A stretch of 45,543 bases of DNA from Nitrososphaeraceae archaeon (GTDB taxonomy: Archaea > Thermoproteota > Nitrososphaeria > Nitrososphaerales > Nitrososphaeraceae). The notes beneath the pieces were generated by a model that was given only the letters and a program-made list of their open reading frames with translations, was not told the origin of the DNA and made no database searches. Position 1 is the first letter of the stretch. Each line of letters starts with the position of its first letter. This document shows, piece after piece, positions 7,147 to 16,423 of this stretch. Location of the stretch: the NCBI GenBank assembly GCA_022545895.1, contig JAKEIK010000048.1:1-45543 (forward strand). Direction: 5' to 3'. The translations under genes and the position numbers were made by a program.

Positions 7147-9948
7147 ATGACCATCATGCTAAGCGGTACTTTAACCCTGTTTAAAATTGGTGATCGTCGA
7201 TTCCAACTTCGTCACCTCATAGTTATTGGTGTATTGGGAATAGCCTTTACCACGGCATTCATAATGCGCTCTTTTCCAATAAAATATGGCTTCTATCTTA
7301 ACGAATTCGATCCATATTTTGATTATCGTGCTACAAAGTATATCGTTGATAACGGGCTTGATGCGTATTGGAAATGGCATGACACCATGTCGTGGTATCC
7401 GGAAGGACGAGACATTCCCAAAACTTCTCAGTCCGGACTGCATATCGCCGCTGCATTTCTCTATGAAGCATTTGGAAGAGGAACCTCCCTTTTAGATTTC
7501 ACAATCCTTCTGCCTGTTATTCTTGGTTCCTTAACTACTATCATAATTTTCGCGCTAGTGAGAACACTCAGCAGCACCACTGCCGGTTTGTTTTCGGCTC
7601 TACTCTTTGCATTCTCCCCTGCTATAATACAGCGCGGAAATCTAGGTTGGTTCAAATCCGAACCTCTAGGTTTATTTTTTGCACTTTTTGGAACTTATCT
7701 ATTCATCTCAGCCCTAAAACATCGACCAGGAATTGCTGTTATGAAGGCAGTAGCAGGTGGGCTTTTCCTCGGCTTAGCAAATGCCTCGTGGGGTGGCATA
7801 CAATACTTCAGCATTCCAATATCTATATTCTTAATTGCAGTAACATTTTTTAGAAAAGATCTTAATACGCCCCTCGTGGTGGCAATTGCATTTACTGCTG
7901 CTACTTTGTTATGCGCAGGCGCATTTCCACGACCTGGGCTTTCATTCGTGACAGGATTGCCAGGAATATCTCTGATCGGAGCCACAATATTTTTGGCTGT
8001 CTCCTTCATAGTGAAGAGACTCACGGATGAAAGAAAATTTGTTAGAAACAATCTGATCTGGCTAGGTGCATTCTTCATCGTCGGTGTGGGAATAATTTCT
8101 ACAGGTGTCTTTCATACTGCTTCATTCAGATATTTAAATGCCATAAATCCATTCCTCTCCTCACAAAATCCACTGGTTGAATCAGTTGCGGAACACTTTA
8201 CTCCCACACTAGTTGATTACTTCACAGATTATTCAGTTCTTTTGATGTTTGCTGGGTTTGGGGCGTGGATGGCCTTTAAGCGTAGAAACGATACTTCTAT
8301 ATTCGCGCTGCTCATCGGTATAACAGGAGTCTACGTAAGTGCCACTTTTGCGAGACTACTTGTATTTGCTTCAATCGGGATAATAGTTTTGGCAGGCATT
8401 GGCCTTTACGAAATAACTAGGAGCATATTAGTTTACAGAGCAACACGCTCTCCTACCGCAGGACAGAAAACAAAGAAGAAACTAGAGCGAGAAGGAGCAT
8501 CCCAAATAAGTACGCCAATAAGAATAGTATTCATCGCATTAATCATTCTCCTCATCTCACTGCCAATTTTGGATAATAGTGGCATGATAATCCCTCCGAA
8601 CTCAAATTGGATAAGTTCTGCTGACATCCCTCCATCTATCGCCAACGGTGGAACTGGGTACAGACTAACTACAAACGATTGGACAAATGCGCTAAACTGG
8701 ATTTCGAGCAATACGCCTGAGAATTCAGTAGTTGCAGCATGGTGGGATTATGGATATTGGATAACGACAGTTGGAAACAGGACAAGTCTTGCAGATAACG
8801 GAACAATCAATCAAACTCGAATTGCTACCATTGCAAAAATGTTCATGGATCAGACTGAAAATGGATTGAAGATCGCCAAAGATCTTAAGGCCGACTATAT
8901 TTTGGTTTATGTTGTTGGTCAGAGATTCAGTGGAAATAACGGAACAGATTTCTATGTTTTGGGGAGTGGCGGTGATGAAAGTAAGAAACAGTGGTTTATT
9001 AGGATAGGTGGATTTAAAGAAGATAAATACTTACAGCAGGACGGATTCACGCCTACACCGTACTTCTGGAATAGAACGCTACTCGGCAGCATAATACCAT
9101 TTACTCCCCAGTCCTACGCATCATTCGACAAAGGCATGCTTACTAATTTAGCAGAGCAGTATCAACCTGGCACAGTTGCGCTGTACACAAAAGATATCAA
9201 ATATCCTGCAGATGGAAGAAGTGATCAGCCTTTGAAATTAGTTTACGCATCTGACAGCTTTAATAGTCATCAAACAGGACTATTTTTTGGCGTTTTGATT
9301 TATCAAGTCAACCATAATTATGTGCCAAAACCTACGTCAGATCCTTACAACGAAAAGGATACGGATGCCACTGGAACCTCATTCTCCCAGGCCGGTAATG
9401 TGGGCAGCCGTGCAAATACCACCGAATCAAGGGAAGTAGCTAGGATAGACACAACACAGGGCCCAATAACAGTAGCATTCTATCCCTATGCTGCTCCTAA
9501 TCATGTTGCCAACTTCGAGAAACTTGCAAAAAGTGGCTTTTATAACGACACGATATTCCATAGGATAGTCAAAGGATTTGTAATACAGGGTGGAGATAAC
9601 AACACGAAACCAGATGGCAAACCTAGAGAGTTCTGGGGTACAGGGGGTCCAGGATATTCAATCCTATCTGAATTTAATGATATACCTCACGTGCGAGGAA
9701 TTCTATCAATGGCTAGATCCAGTGACCCGAATAGTGCTGGCTCCCAGTTCTTTATTGTATCAAATGATTCAAGATTCTTAGATGGTCAATACACGGTATT
9801 TGGGCATGTGATCGAAGGAATGGATGTAGTCGATAAAATTGCTAATCTCACAACAATTCAAAATGATCAACCAAAAGATCCTGACGCTGCAAGAATACAA
9901 TCTATCACTATTCTCAATAGAAACAGTTTACAAAATATGAGTAGATAA
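7147..9948 (+). CDS. aglB: Oligosaccharyltransferase STT3/AglB with a fused C-terminal cyclophilin domain
   Basis: 933 residues. Residues ~20-475 are a polytopic membrane region with the first-loop acidic motif EFDPYFDYR (about 52-60) that binds metal and lipid-linked sugar. The catalytic WWDYG motif follows near 531-535, then the ADN-T-I-N block and a TIAKMFM segment matching the MI/DK region. This is the enzyme that moves a glycan from a dolichol carrier to Asn in N-x-S/T on the outer face. After a Ser/Thr/Asn-rich linker (~740-762), residues ~765-928 form a full cyclophilin: FHRIVKGFVIQGGD (catalytic Arg, Phe, Gln), SAGSQFFI and DGQYTVFG. The position normally held by Trp in human CypA is Phe. 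The reading frame runs through the junction without a break. The cyclophilin should lie outside the cell beside the OST active domain. Start ATG 7147; ATG 7156 is also possible. Confidence 0.93.
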   Translation: MTIMLSGTLTLFKIGDRRFQLRHLIVIGVLGIAFTTAFIMRSFPIKYGFYLNEFDPYFDYRATKYIVDNGLDAYWKWHDTMSWYPEGRDIPKTSQSGLHIAAAFLYEAFGRGTSLLDFTILLPVILGSLTTIIIFALVRTLSSTTAGLFSALLFAFSPAIIQRGNLGWFKSEPLGLFFALFGTYLFISALKHRPGIAVMKAVAGGLFLGLANASWGGIQYFSIPISIFLIAVTFFRKDLNTPLVVAIAFTAATLLCAGAFPRPGLSFVTGLPGISLIGATIFLAVSFIVKRLTDERKFVRNNLIWLGAFFIVGVGIISTGVFHTASFRYLNAINPFLSSQNPLVESVAEHFTPTLVDYFTDYSVLLMFAGFGAWMAFKRRNDTSIFALLIGITGVYVSATFARLLVFASIGIIVLAGIGLYEITRSILVYRATRSPTAGQKTKKKLEREGASQISTPIRIVFIALIILLISLPILDNSGMIIPPNSNWISSADIPPSIANGGTGYRLTTNDWTNALNWISSNTPENSVVAAWWDYGYWITTVGNRTSLADNGTINQTRIATIAKMFMDQTENGLKIAKDLKADYILVYVVGQRFSGNNGTDFYVLGSGGDESKKQWFIRIGGFKEDKYLQQDGFTPTPYFWNRTLLGSIIPFTPQSYASFDKGMLTNLAEQYQPGTVALYTKDIKYPADGRSDQPLKLVYASDSFNSHQTGLFFGVLIYQVNHNYVPKPTSDPYNEKDTDATGTSFSQAGNVGSRANTTESREVARIDTTQGPITVAFYPYAAPNHVANFEKLAKSGFYNDTIFHRIVKGFVIQGGDNNTKPDGKPREFWGTGGPGYSILSEFNDIPHVRGILSMARSSDPNSAGSQFFIVSNDSRFLDGQYTVFGHVIEGMDVVDKIANLTTIQNDQPKDPDAARIQSITILNRNSLQNMSR

Positions 9949-10002
9949 GTACATCAAAAAGAGACTAAAGTAATACATGTCGAGTCAAGTATAAGGTGTT
10001 AC

Positions 10003-10992
10003 CTATTTCGGATTAGTTGTCAGAGTAGAATAAATAAAAGGCAGTAGAATGGTTGCCTCCCCATGAATAGTAGTCTGCATTGCCATATCTTTGACCTTGC
10101 CCCACGATATGGCCTCGGCCACCAAAGCTCCACTCGAACTACCGTCCCACTCTGATGATGTTGTTATGTATACGGCATAGTCAAGTCCTCCCCTAAATTG
10201 GTTCCACCACAGAGTATGGTGTTTTGAAATTCCTCCACCTATCATGAATGCGCCAGTTTTTTTTGCCTCATAAACAAAATCTGATAGTTTTGTTTCATCA
10301 GAAAGAATATCGATATTGAAATCTTTGTGTTGTTGATGGAAAAACCAGATCTGGCTGCCAACTGCACCATCGACTATACCTGGAACTATTACGGGAATAT
10401 CATTTTTAAATGCCCAATAGAGAAATGACGATTCATCAAGTGTGCTGCCAATATGTTTGATGAGTTCATGTGGGGAGATATTACGAATACTCTTGTCATA
10501 ATAAACGGTCTTGAGACATGATTGAACCGCCTCTTCTATCCGAGGTCCGTAACTATCTTGGGGCACTAGTATGTTACCCAATCTATGTACATTGTGTTTA
10601 TGCAGCATCCGATCATCCATTCTCAAGTCTCCAGAATAGTATTTTGCACTGGCACGTGCAATATCGTGGTCAAGGGCACCACAAGTTGTGATTACACAGT
10701 CGAACATTTTGTGCTTTAACATGTCTCGAATAATCCCTCTTACTCCTGTGGATAAAATGGCACCCACAAAAGAAAGAAATCTAGTGCAGGAGGGATCTTT
10801 CCCCATTTTGCGCAATATCTGCGTGCCTACAGATAAATTAGTTGATTCAAAACCGCCAGAATTCGCCATATCATTTACAATTGAAGTAACCGAATCTGAC
10901 TTGATTTCGTAATCTTTTACACCTCTGACTAGGATCTTCTTATTAGGACTCTTTTTCTGTTTACTCTTTCTCGGGGACACAATAGGTATCAC
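10003..10992 (-). CDS. dys: Deoxyhypusine synthase
   Basis: 329 residues. It transfers the aminobutyl group of spermidine to a lysine of archaeal translation factor aIF5A, the first step of hypusine formation. Recognised blocks: SGGFESTNLSVG near the N-terminus, TTCGALDHDIARA, GGGISKHHTLWWNQFRGG (NAD/substrate site) and the EAISWGKVK block that holds the catalytic lysine near residue 300. Length is normal. The start is GTG 10992 or the in-frame GTG 10980; a minus-strand TATA-like box near 11006 would favour 10980. The first 20 residues are basic and probably disordered. Confidence 0.93.
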   Translation of the reverse strand: MIPIVSPRKSKQKKSPNKKILVRGVKDYEIKSDSVTSIVNDMANSGGFESTNLSVGTQILRKMGKDPSCTRFLSFVGAILSTGVRGIIRDMLKHKMFDCVITTCGALDHDIARASAKYYSGDLRMDDRMLHKHNVHRLGNILVPQDSYGPRIEEAVQSCLKTVYYDKSIRNISPHELIKHIGSTLDESSFLYWAFKNDIPVIVPGIVDGAVGSQIWFFHQQHKDFNIDILSDETKLSDFVYEAKKTGAFMIGGGISKHHTLWWNQFRGGLDYAVYITTSSEWDGSSSGALVAEAISWGKVKDMAMQTTIHGEATILLPFIYSTLTTNPK

Positions 10993-11106
10993 AAGAAGGT
11001 GTATAAAATAGATTTGCTCTTTTAATAAAACAAATCAATTCTAAAAACAATATTAAAATTACGTGATATTTTTAAAATTACATCAATTCATAAAAAGTAA
11101 ATTAAC

Positions 11107-11607
11107 CTATCCACCAGTCATTTTCGTAAACGAATTATTCCTGTTGGTCGTCGTTAGATAGTCCAAGTTTGCAAGAGCTATTATTGCGGATTCCCTCACC
11201 TCTTCACTAGAGTCGGCTAAAGCATCGACTAAGGTTTTTCTTGAATCTTCAGACCCTATAACTCCCAAAGCTACGGCTGCTTCGTGACGTACAAAAAAAC
11301 TTGAGTCGGATTCTACAGCCTCAGCAAGCGATTTAGTCCCACTTGTGAAGCCAAGTTGACCAAGAGAAAATGCAGCCTCATGCCGGACAAGGGCATCTGC
11401 ATCATTTTTCAGAACTCTGGCAATAGATTCAACAGCTTTTTCACCTGCAATATTTGCCAAAATACATACTGATCGAGTTCTAATTACATAATCTTCATGT
11501 TCTAACAAGGACTCAAAAAAAGGAACATTTCTCTCATCGAATTGTTTTTCCATTTCACCCAATAATATCAATCGAGAAGATGAATTTGCGTCTGTATTAT
11601 ATTCCAT
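11107..11607 (-). CDS. HEAT-repeat (PBS-lyase-like) protein
   Basis: 166 residues made of about four helical repeats: 'VRTRSVCILANIAGEKA', 'VRHEAAFSLGQLG', 'VRHEAAVALGVIG' and 'VRESAIIALANLD'. The VRHEAA-x2-LG signature is that of PBS-lyase-type HEAT repeats, which form a solenoid for protein binding. No enzyme domain is attached. It is divergent from the next plus-strand gene, with 86 bases between the start codons. Confidence 0.88.
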   Translation of the reverse strand: MEYNTDANSSSRLILLGEMEKQFDERNVPFFESLLEHEDYVIRTRSVCILANIAGEKAVESIARVLKNDADALVRHEAAFSLGQLGFTSGTKSLAEAVESDSSFFVRHEAAVALGVIGSEDSRKTLVDALADSSEEVRESAIIALANLDYLTTTNRNNSFTKMTGG

Positions 11608-11693
11608 AGATATTTCATGAGGTAAGTAGGGTATTTTATCTTTCTTTCGTGACTGTTCGCCACATTATTATAATCCTTGTATTTTAATCTTCC

Positions 11694-12158
11694 ATGTTGC
11701 GTATTAGGTACTGGCGATTGACTATAAAAGACGTCCTTGATTCTACATATCCACAAGAAAAAGCAAATCACTGGGATATCAAATGTATGCAAGGAGAGTA
11801 CCAGCATTTTGGCATATTTTGGTTCAGATACGGCACTCCGGTAGATAAGGAACCAGCACATGGAATTAGTTTTTACTTTAATGACGTACCACAAATAACT
11901 ATTCAGAATCTGATCGAATTCTTGCAATCCAAATACGGCGGTACTGTATTGCACAGACAAAGCCGGGTTTTTCTACAAGGTTCAAGTGAGTTTTCAGATC
12001 CAAAAACAATAGGTCAGCTAGCAAATGATATTAGTGTGAAATTTAATGGACCAGTAGAGCTGACGATAGAATTTGAAAAAGTAACAGCGGAAGAACAAGA
12101 AAAAAACTTGTTCAACCTTCCAGCCAATAAGGCATTACCAATAGTAGGTCCGGATTAA
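11694..12158 (+). CDS. Conserved-looking hypothetical protein
   Basis: 154 residues, soluble, no cysteine pair and no signal peptide. The N-terminal half is rich in aromatics (W, Y, F) and alternates as expected for strands; the middle contains FLQSKYGGTVLHRQSR; the C-terminus has an acidic, Gln/Lys-rich helix (VTAEEQEKN). I do not recognise a family. The opposite-strand frame overlaps the HEAT gene and lacks such features, so this strand is the better call. Confidence 0.65.
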   Translation: MLRIRYWRLTIKDVLDSTYPQEKANHWDIKCMQGEYQHFGIFWFRYGTPVDKEPAHGISFYFNDVPQITIQNLIEFLQSKYGGTVLHRQSRVFLQGSSEFSDPKTIGQLANDISVKFNGPVELTIEFEKVTAEEQEKNLFNLPANKALPIVGPD

Positions 12159-12165
12159 TTAACTG

Positions 12166-12183
12166 ATTAATTGTCCAATTAAT
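12166..12183. repeat. Perfect short inverted repeat after the hypothetical gene
   Basis: Arms attaattg and caattaat with a 2-base spacer, starting 8 bases after the stop at 12158. It may be a 3' end hairpin between convergent genes, but it is very AT-rich. Confidence 0.35.
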
Positions 12184-12339
12184 TTATTGATTAGGCAATT
12201 TATACGAGTACTAGTTTTCGGCAATTACCTTGATTTATCTCGTTTACGTTAATGAAACTCGCGAAACTAATAGTCGTAATTTGCCTTTTTTTTAAAGATT
12301 AATTATAACAAAACAATATTCCTTTTCAGTTAATTGACT

Positions 12340-12768
12340 TTACATTGTTGGCGCGTTGACAAAATAATCTGGTAGCATCGATCTTATTTTTTCCTTAAGG
12401 TTTGCAATGCTTACCGGCTTACTAATAAAATCAATGACTTCTACTGACGGGATAACTTTGATGAACTCTGCTTTGTTTATTTCAAATGCAGTAATAAAAG
12501 CAATCCTCACTGAGGGATCAGTTTCCTTTATGTGGCGATACAATTCGAATCCATTCATATTGGGCATACGAATATCTGTGATTACTAAATCGTAATAATT
12601 TGGTGGATGAGTTTCAAAATTACTTATTGCCTCATCTGGCGCTGAGAAAGCCTCCACTTCAAATTCTTTGTCTGATTCCAATCCACGCTTTATGACTGAT
12701 AGAATATCTGCCTCATCATCTACAATCATTATTCGCGGCGTGGGATTTCGGTTCTTTCGTTCAGCCAT
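12340..12768 (-). CDS. Stand-alone response regulator (CheY-like receiver)
   Basis: 142 residues from the MAERK ATG; a start six codons upstream falls among the TATA-like bases. A single receiver domain: acidic pair D17-D18 (IVDDEADIL), phosphoacceptor D65 (VITDIRMPNMNG), the Thr of FITAFE and the conserved Lys of FISKP. No output domain follows. No histidine kinase is in the window. An AT-rich 'tatatatatt' stretch just upstream (12790-12800) is the probable promoter. Confidence 0.93.
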   Translation of the reverse strand: MAERKNRNPTPRIMIVDDEADILSVIKRGLESDKEFEVEAFSAPDEAISNFETHPPNYYDLVITDIRMPNMNGFELYRHIKETDPSVRIAFITAFEINKAEFIKVIPSVEVIDFISKPVSIANLKEKIRSMLPDYFVNAPTM

Positions 12769-13092
12769 TGAATAGTATTCATACAATATCTATATATATT
12801 AAGTGAATACACAATCAAAAATAGTATATTTATTACTCTTAATGAAGACATAGTCCGTGTAGAATGATTCAAAGTATCTAAAACGGATAGTCATCCGTCG
12901 TCAACCAGCTCAATTGATTCGACATATCGGAGATAGCAAAACCAACTAGAAAAATTTGTCTCCTGCTACTCTCGTCATTGATGATAACTGGTAAGATTGA
13001 CCACCAAATTAAGGCTGTGGGCCAAAGAGTTGGCTTCTGGCTTCTTGCTAAGGCGAAAATTGATATAAGTAATTAATAAATCCGAAAGAAAG
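12769..13092. other. Divergent intergenic region
   Basis: Carries the promoter of the response regulator on the minus strand and presumably that of the pentapeptide gene on the plus strand. No gene seen in it. Confidence 0.5.
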
Positions 13093-13584
13093 ATGTCCGC
13101 GCCTGATAAACAGGGATGGCTTGAATTATTGACAGAATCAAAGATTAGAGATTTCAATGAATGGAGATTAACAAATCTGCTTGTGCGCCCTGACATAAGT
13201 GGAATGGATTTTTCAAATAAAGATCTATCAGGAGCACTACTAAACGGGATCCGATGTGTGGAGACGAAATTCAAAGCGTGCAACCTCTCAAAGACCAATC
13301 TCGTTCAGGCAGAAATGACCAATTCAAATTTTCAAGGGGCCGACTTGACTGAAGCCTTGTTGATGTATGGAAATTTGAAGAAGTCTATTTTCGTTGACAC
13401 AAATTTGACTCGAACCAATTTCATGTGGGCTGAGCTACGAGAATGCGACTTTAGTGGTTCCATAATGATAAAAACAATATTTGTAGAGGCCAAAATGCAA
13501 AATGCAAAATTAGACAAAGTCCTCTTGGACACAGTTTATCTAAAGCAAGCGAACCTCGAGGGCAACTCTTGGGCAACAGGGTGA
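13093..13584 (+). CDS. Pentapeptide-repeat protein
   Basis: 163 residues. After about 35 non-repeat residues, the A/S-x-(L/F)-x-x pattern runs from about 38 to 155 (MDFSNKDLSGALLNG, CNLSKTNLVQAEM, ADLTEALL, TNLTRTNFMWAEL, CDFSG). It should fold as a right-handed quadrilateral beta helix. Such proteins often act in protein binding or as DNA mimics; no function can be assigned here. It ends 21 bases before the radical SAM ORF in the same direction. Confidence 0.92.
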   Translation: MSAPDKQGWLELLTESKIRDFNEWRLTNLLVRPDISGMDFSNKDLSGALLNGIRCVETKFKACNLSKTNLVQAEMTNSNFQGADLTEALLMYGNLKKSIFVDTNLTRTNFMWAELRECDFSGSIMIKTIFVEAKMQNAKLDKVLLDTVYLKQANLEGNSWATG

Positions 13585-13605
13585 CTTTGAATTTATTATA
13601 CCCAT

Positions 13606-14757
13606 TTGCATATTTCCTGCCTTTCTGTTAAACCCCTGCCGAATAGCTTAATACATTTGGGCATCCTACAATTGCTCGTGGTAATTGACACTATACGTAC
13701 AATAAAGCGTCTAGGTAAATGGTCAGCCAATCGAGTTATAGGAAGAAGACGTCCTTTAATCGCTGTCTTCAGCCTCACGCATTATTGTAACTTTTACTGC
13801 CCGATGTGCCCGTTTGGAGATGCAGATAAGGGTAGCCAATTAAAACTTGTAAGAGATAAAGATCTGACGACTAACCAATGGAAGTACATCTTCGACAAAG
13901 TTTCCAAATATTGCCTTTGGTCAATTGTAGAAGGTGGAGAGCCTACGAGTCGTCCCGACTTTATGGATCTTGTTAGTTACCTGTACAGCATTAACATGCC
14001 AATTACTCTCATTACAAATTGTTCGCTTCTACATACAATCGATCTCCTCCAGCTAAAAAAATACATCCAGTTTGTAACCTGTAGTATAGACTCCGTTTAT
14101 GAAGAATCATATTGCAAGGTACGTGGGGTTTCAGTCAAGATTTTCCAAAAAGTGATAGAAAATCTAAGACTACTTACAGAAGTGAATATTCCACATTATT
14201 TCAATAGTGTGATAACTAAATATAACACAGAGGAATTCATTGATCAGAGTTATTTTGACAAAGCTAAAGAAATGGGATCAAATGCGGTCTCACTTACTTT
14301 TGTGGAAGACAGATCAGATGTTCCATATTCTTTGCTGCCTGACAAAGATACGATGGTAAAGGTCTGTGAAAGTGTTTTGGATTATGGGAGGAAGCATTCT
14401 TCACCTCAGATAATGATACCTCCACAATATTTTCACCAAATCATTGAACATGGACGAGGAATGTATGATGAGTGTGGAGTTTGGAAAAGCATATTTGTTA
14501 ATGGTAACGGAACAGTAATGGTTCCATGTTGGAAATTCGATAGTCCGGAAAATATATATAACTTATTGGAACAAAGTGTAGAAGAAATTTGGAACGCTCC
14601 TGAATGGGACATAGCTAAAACTTGTCATGACTGCAAGGTTCTTGGATGTATATGGTACTCGTCTCAACCAATAACTACCTTTGCACGTAACTATATGAAC
14701 GGTTTATCGAGAATGATCGGTAACCAGAAACCAGAGTTAAAAGCAGATTTAATTTAG
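13606..14757 (+). CDS. Radical SAM protein with a C-terminal extra Fe-S (SPASM-like) region
   Basis: Up to 383 residues. The radical SAM motif is C-x3-C-x2-C (HYCNFYCPMC) near residue 62-69, followed by VEGGEPTSRPDF (the GGEP motif that holds S-adenosylmethionine). The C-terminus has a second cysteine set: CGVWKS, PCWKF and CHDCKVLGC, as in SPASM or twitch domains. Such enzymes use radical chemistry on peptides, lipids or cofactors; the substrate is unknown. The start is uncertain: TTG 13606, TTG 13657 and GTG 13678 are in frame with no ATG, and a TATA-like sequence at 13589-13600 would favour a start after ~13615. The N-terminal segment is an amphipathic basic helix. Confidence 0.88.
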   Translation: MHISCLSVKPLPNSLIHLGILQLLVVIDTIRTIKRLGKWSANRVIGRRRPLIAVFSLTHYCNFYCPMCPFGDADKGSQLKLVRDKDLTTNQWKYIFDKVSKYCLWSIVEGGEPTSRPDFMDLVSYLYSINMPITLITNCSLLHTIDLLQLKKYIQFVTCSIDSVYEESYCKVRGVSVKIFQKVIENLRLLTEVNIPHYFNSVITKYNTEEFIDQSYFDKAKEMGSNAVSLTFVEDRSDVPYSLLPDKDTMVKVCESVLDYGRKHSSPQIMIPPQYFHQIIEHGRGMYDECGVWKSIFVNGNGTVMVPCWKFDSPENIYNLLEQSVEEIWNAPEWDIAKTCHDCKVLGCIWYSSQPITTFARNYMNGLSRMIGNQKPELKADLI

Positions 14758-14789
14758 ACTAGGACACGTGACACGGTGACCTTTCCATT

Positions 14790-16205
14790 CTATATTGGAG
14801 GAATAAATTTAGCTAAAGAATTGTATTTCTGTTCGAATGCAAATGCGATAGATAGAATCGTTCCCTCCTGATATGGTTTGCCAACTATTTGTACGCCTAT
14901 TGGGATTCTAAATCTGTCAAAACCGACAGGGATACTTACGGCAGGCAAACCTGTAATATTAAATGGAATATTGTTTCTCAGGAGAGCACTACGAATCTTG
15001 GATGATTCTTTATTATCTCTTACAAAGCTACTATATTTCGGAGCAGTAACTGTTGTTGTCGGCAAAACTAAAATATCAGCTATCTTGAGACTTTTGAGAA
15101 AATTATTTCTTATCTCATTTTTGAACCTACATGAATGAATATAGTCTACAGCAAATATCTTTAATCCGTTTTTGATCATTGTCCTAACTTCTTCGGAATA
15201 TTCTGAAGATTTGGTTCTTATCCACCTCAAATGTTGTTCCGAAGCCTCTGCAAGCCGTATGGGCGTCCACGAGGACTCAATTTTATTAACACCCTTGATT
15301 GAAACTATTTTTATCTGGTTTCCAGAAGATTCGATAACATTCACAAATTTGTAAAAACTTCTCACGATTTCGAGATCGGCGTCATCAAAAAAATAATCAG
15401 GGGGAATGCCAACCACCAATTTTCTATGTTTATGTCCAATTTCTTCAAATATATCATCGCCTGAATTTGAGATCTTTGGATAATGGAAAAGACGATCCTT
15501 TTGTATCAAATTTTTTAGAACTAATGCTGCATCCCAAGCACTTCTAGTTATACATCCAATATTATCTAAGGATGGTGCGAGGTTAACAATACCATCTCTG
15601 CTAATCAAATCGTATGTGGGCTTTATGCCGACTACTCCACAATATGCAGACGGAACTCGAATTGAGCCGCCGGTATCAGTACCTAGTGAAAAGGGGACCA
15701 TGCCACAGGATACCGATACACACGAACCTCCACTCGATCCGCCTGATATGTGATTTTTGTTCCAAGGATTTATAGATGATCCGTAATGTGGATTTATCCC
15801 AGTTATTCCAGAGGCGAATTCGTTCAAGTTAGTAGTACCAAGGATAATGGACCCCGCTCTTCTCAACTGCGATACACATTCTGCGTTCCTTTTCGGAAAA
15901 AAATGTTTTAATATTTTGGAACCAGCGGTACATCTTACACCCTTTATGTAAATAATATCCTTGAGTGAATATGGTATTCCATCGAGAGGTCCTTTGTAAT
16001 AACCCTTCTTTACCCGTTTTTCTGTAGTTTCTGCTTCCTTTAGCGCTGTCTTCTCTAATATTGTGATGAACGCATTGAATGTTGGATTATATTTTTTAAT
16101 TTTGTTAATATAATCCTCAACTAAAGAAATAGGAGAAAGTTCGCCTGTTTCTATTTTGCAAGATAGTTCCCTTATGGTAGCGAAATTTAGCTTGATATCA
16201 ATAAT
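14790..16205 (-). CDS. GatA-like amidase with a non-canonical start codon
   Basis: A conventional start (TTG, 15864-15866) would give 358 residues and remove the catalytic lysine. Reading on in the same frame, the family N-terminus is intact up to 16205: Y-N-P-T-F-N-A-F-I-T, then GPLDGIP and SLKD (catalytic Lys82), GSKIL, and on into LRRAGSIILGTTNLNEFA. The cis-Ser in GGSSGGS (about 157) and nucleophile Ser181 in DTGGSIR follow. From ATT 16203-16205 the protein has 471 residues, and Lys/Ser/Ser lie at 82/157/181 against 79/154/178 in S. aureus GatA. No ATG, GTG or TTG exists between the TAG at 16215-16217 and 15866, so translation probably begins at ATT or ATC. No gatB or gatC is near, so it may be a free amidase. 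Confidence 0.85.
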   Translation of the reverse strand: MIDIKLNFATIRELSCKIETGELSPISLVEDYINKIKKYNPTFNAFITILEKTALKEAETTEKRVKKGYYKGPLDGIPYSLKDIIYIKGVRCTAGSKILKHFFPKRNAECVSQLRRAGSIILGTTNLNEFASGITGINPHYGSSINPWNKNHISGGSSGGSCVSVSCGMVPFSLGTDTGGSIRVPSAYCGVVGIKPTYDLISRDGIVNLAPSLDNIGCITRSAWDAALVLKNLIQKDRLFHYPKISNSGDDIFEEIGHKHRKLVVGIPPDYFFDDADLEIVRSFYKFVNVIESSGNQIKIVSIKGVNKIESSWTPIRLAEASEQHLRWIRTKSSEYSEEVRTMIKNGLKIFAVDYIHSCRFKNEIRNNFLKSLKIADILVLPTTTVTAPKYSSFVRDNKESSKIRSALLRNNIPFNITGLPAVSIPVGFDRFRIPIGVQIVGKPYQEGTILSIAFAFEQKYNSLAKFIPPI

Positions 16206-16216
16206 AGTGTCAGTCT

Positions 16217-16225
16217 ACTTATAAC
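16217..16225 (-). promoter_or_regulatory. TATA-like box before the amidase
   Basis: On the minus strand gttataagt lies about 20-27 bases before the ATT/ATC codons at 16194-16205. This supports a leaderless message that begins right at the non-canonical start. Confidence 0.4.
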
Positions 16226-16423
16226 TTTTTTTAGAATAACACGTAACGAGACTCATCTTACGGGCATGAAGAGCTCCAATAACTTCTATCCGTATAGGTG
16301 CCTCAATCAAAAATGAACAAATGGAGTCAATATACCCATTTTCCTTCCAGCTCTTGATGTTCGTCGTGCGGCTAGATCCCATTTGTTTTACGATTTCATC
16401 ACCAATTTAATCAGAGGTCCAGC

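Noticed and set aside
11568-11960. 130-codon minus-strand frame
   Set aside because: Overlaps both the HEAT gene start and the better plus-strand hypothetical gene, with no family features.
16215-16256. ATG at 16254-16256 in the amidase frame, with reading through TAG 16215-16217
   Set aside because: It would need stop-codon readthrough; the TATA-like box lies between this ATG and the coding part, and the family N-terminus ends near 16196, so the extra residues are not needed.
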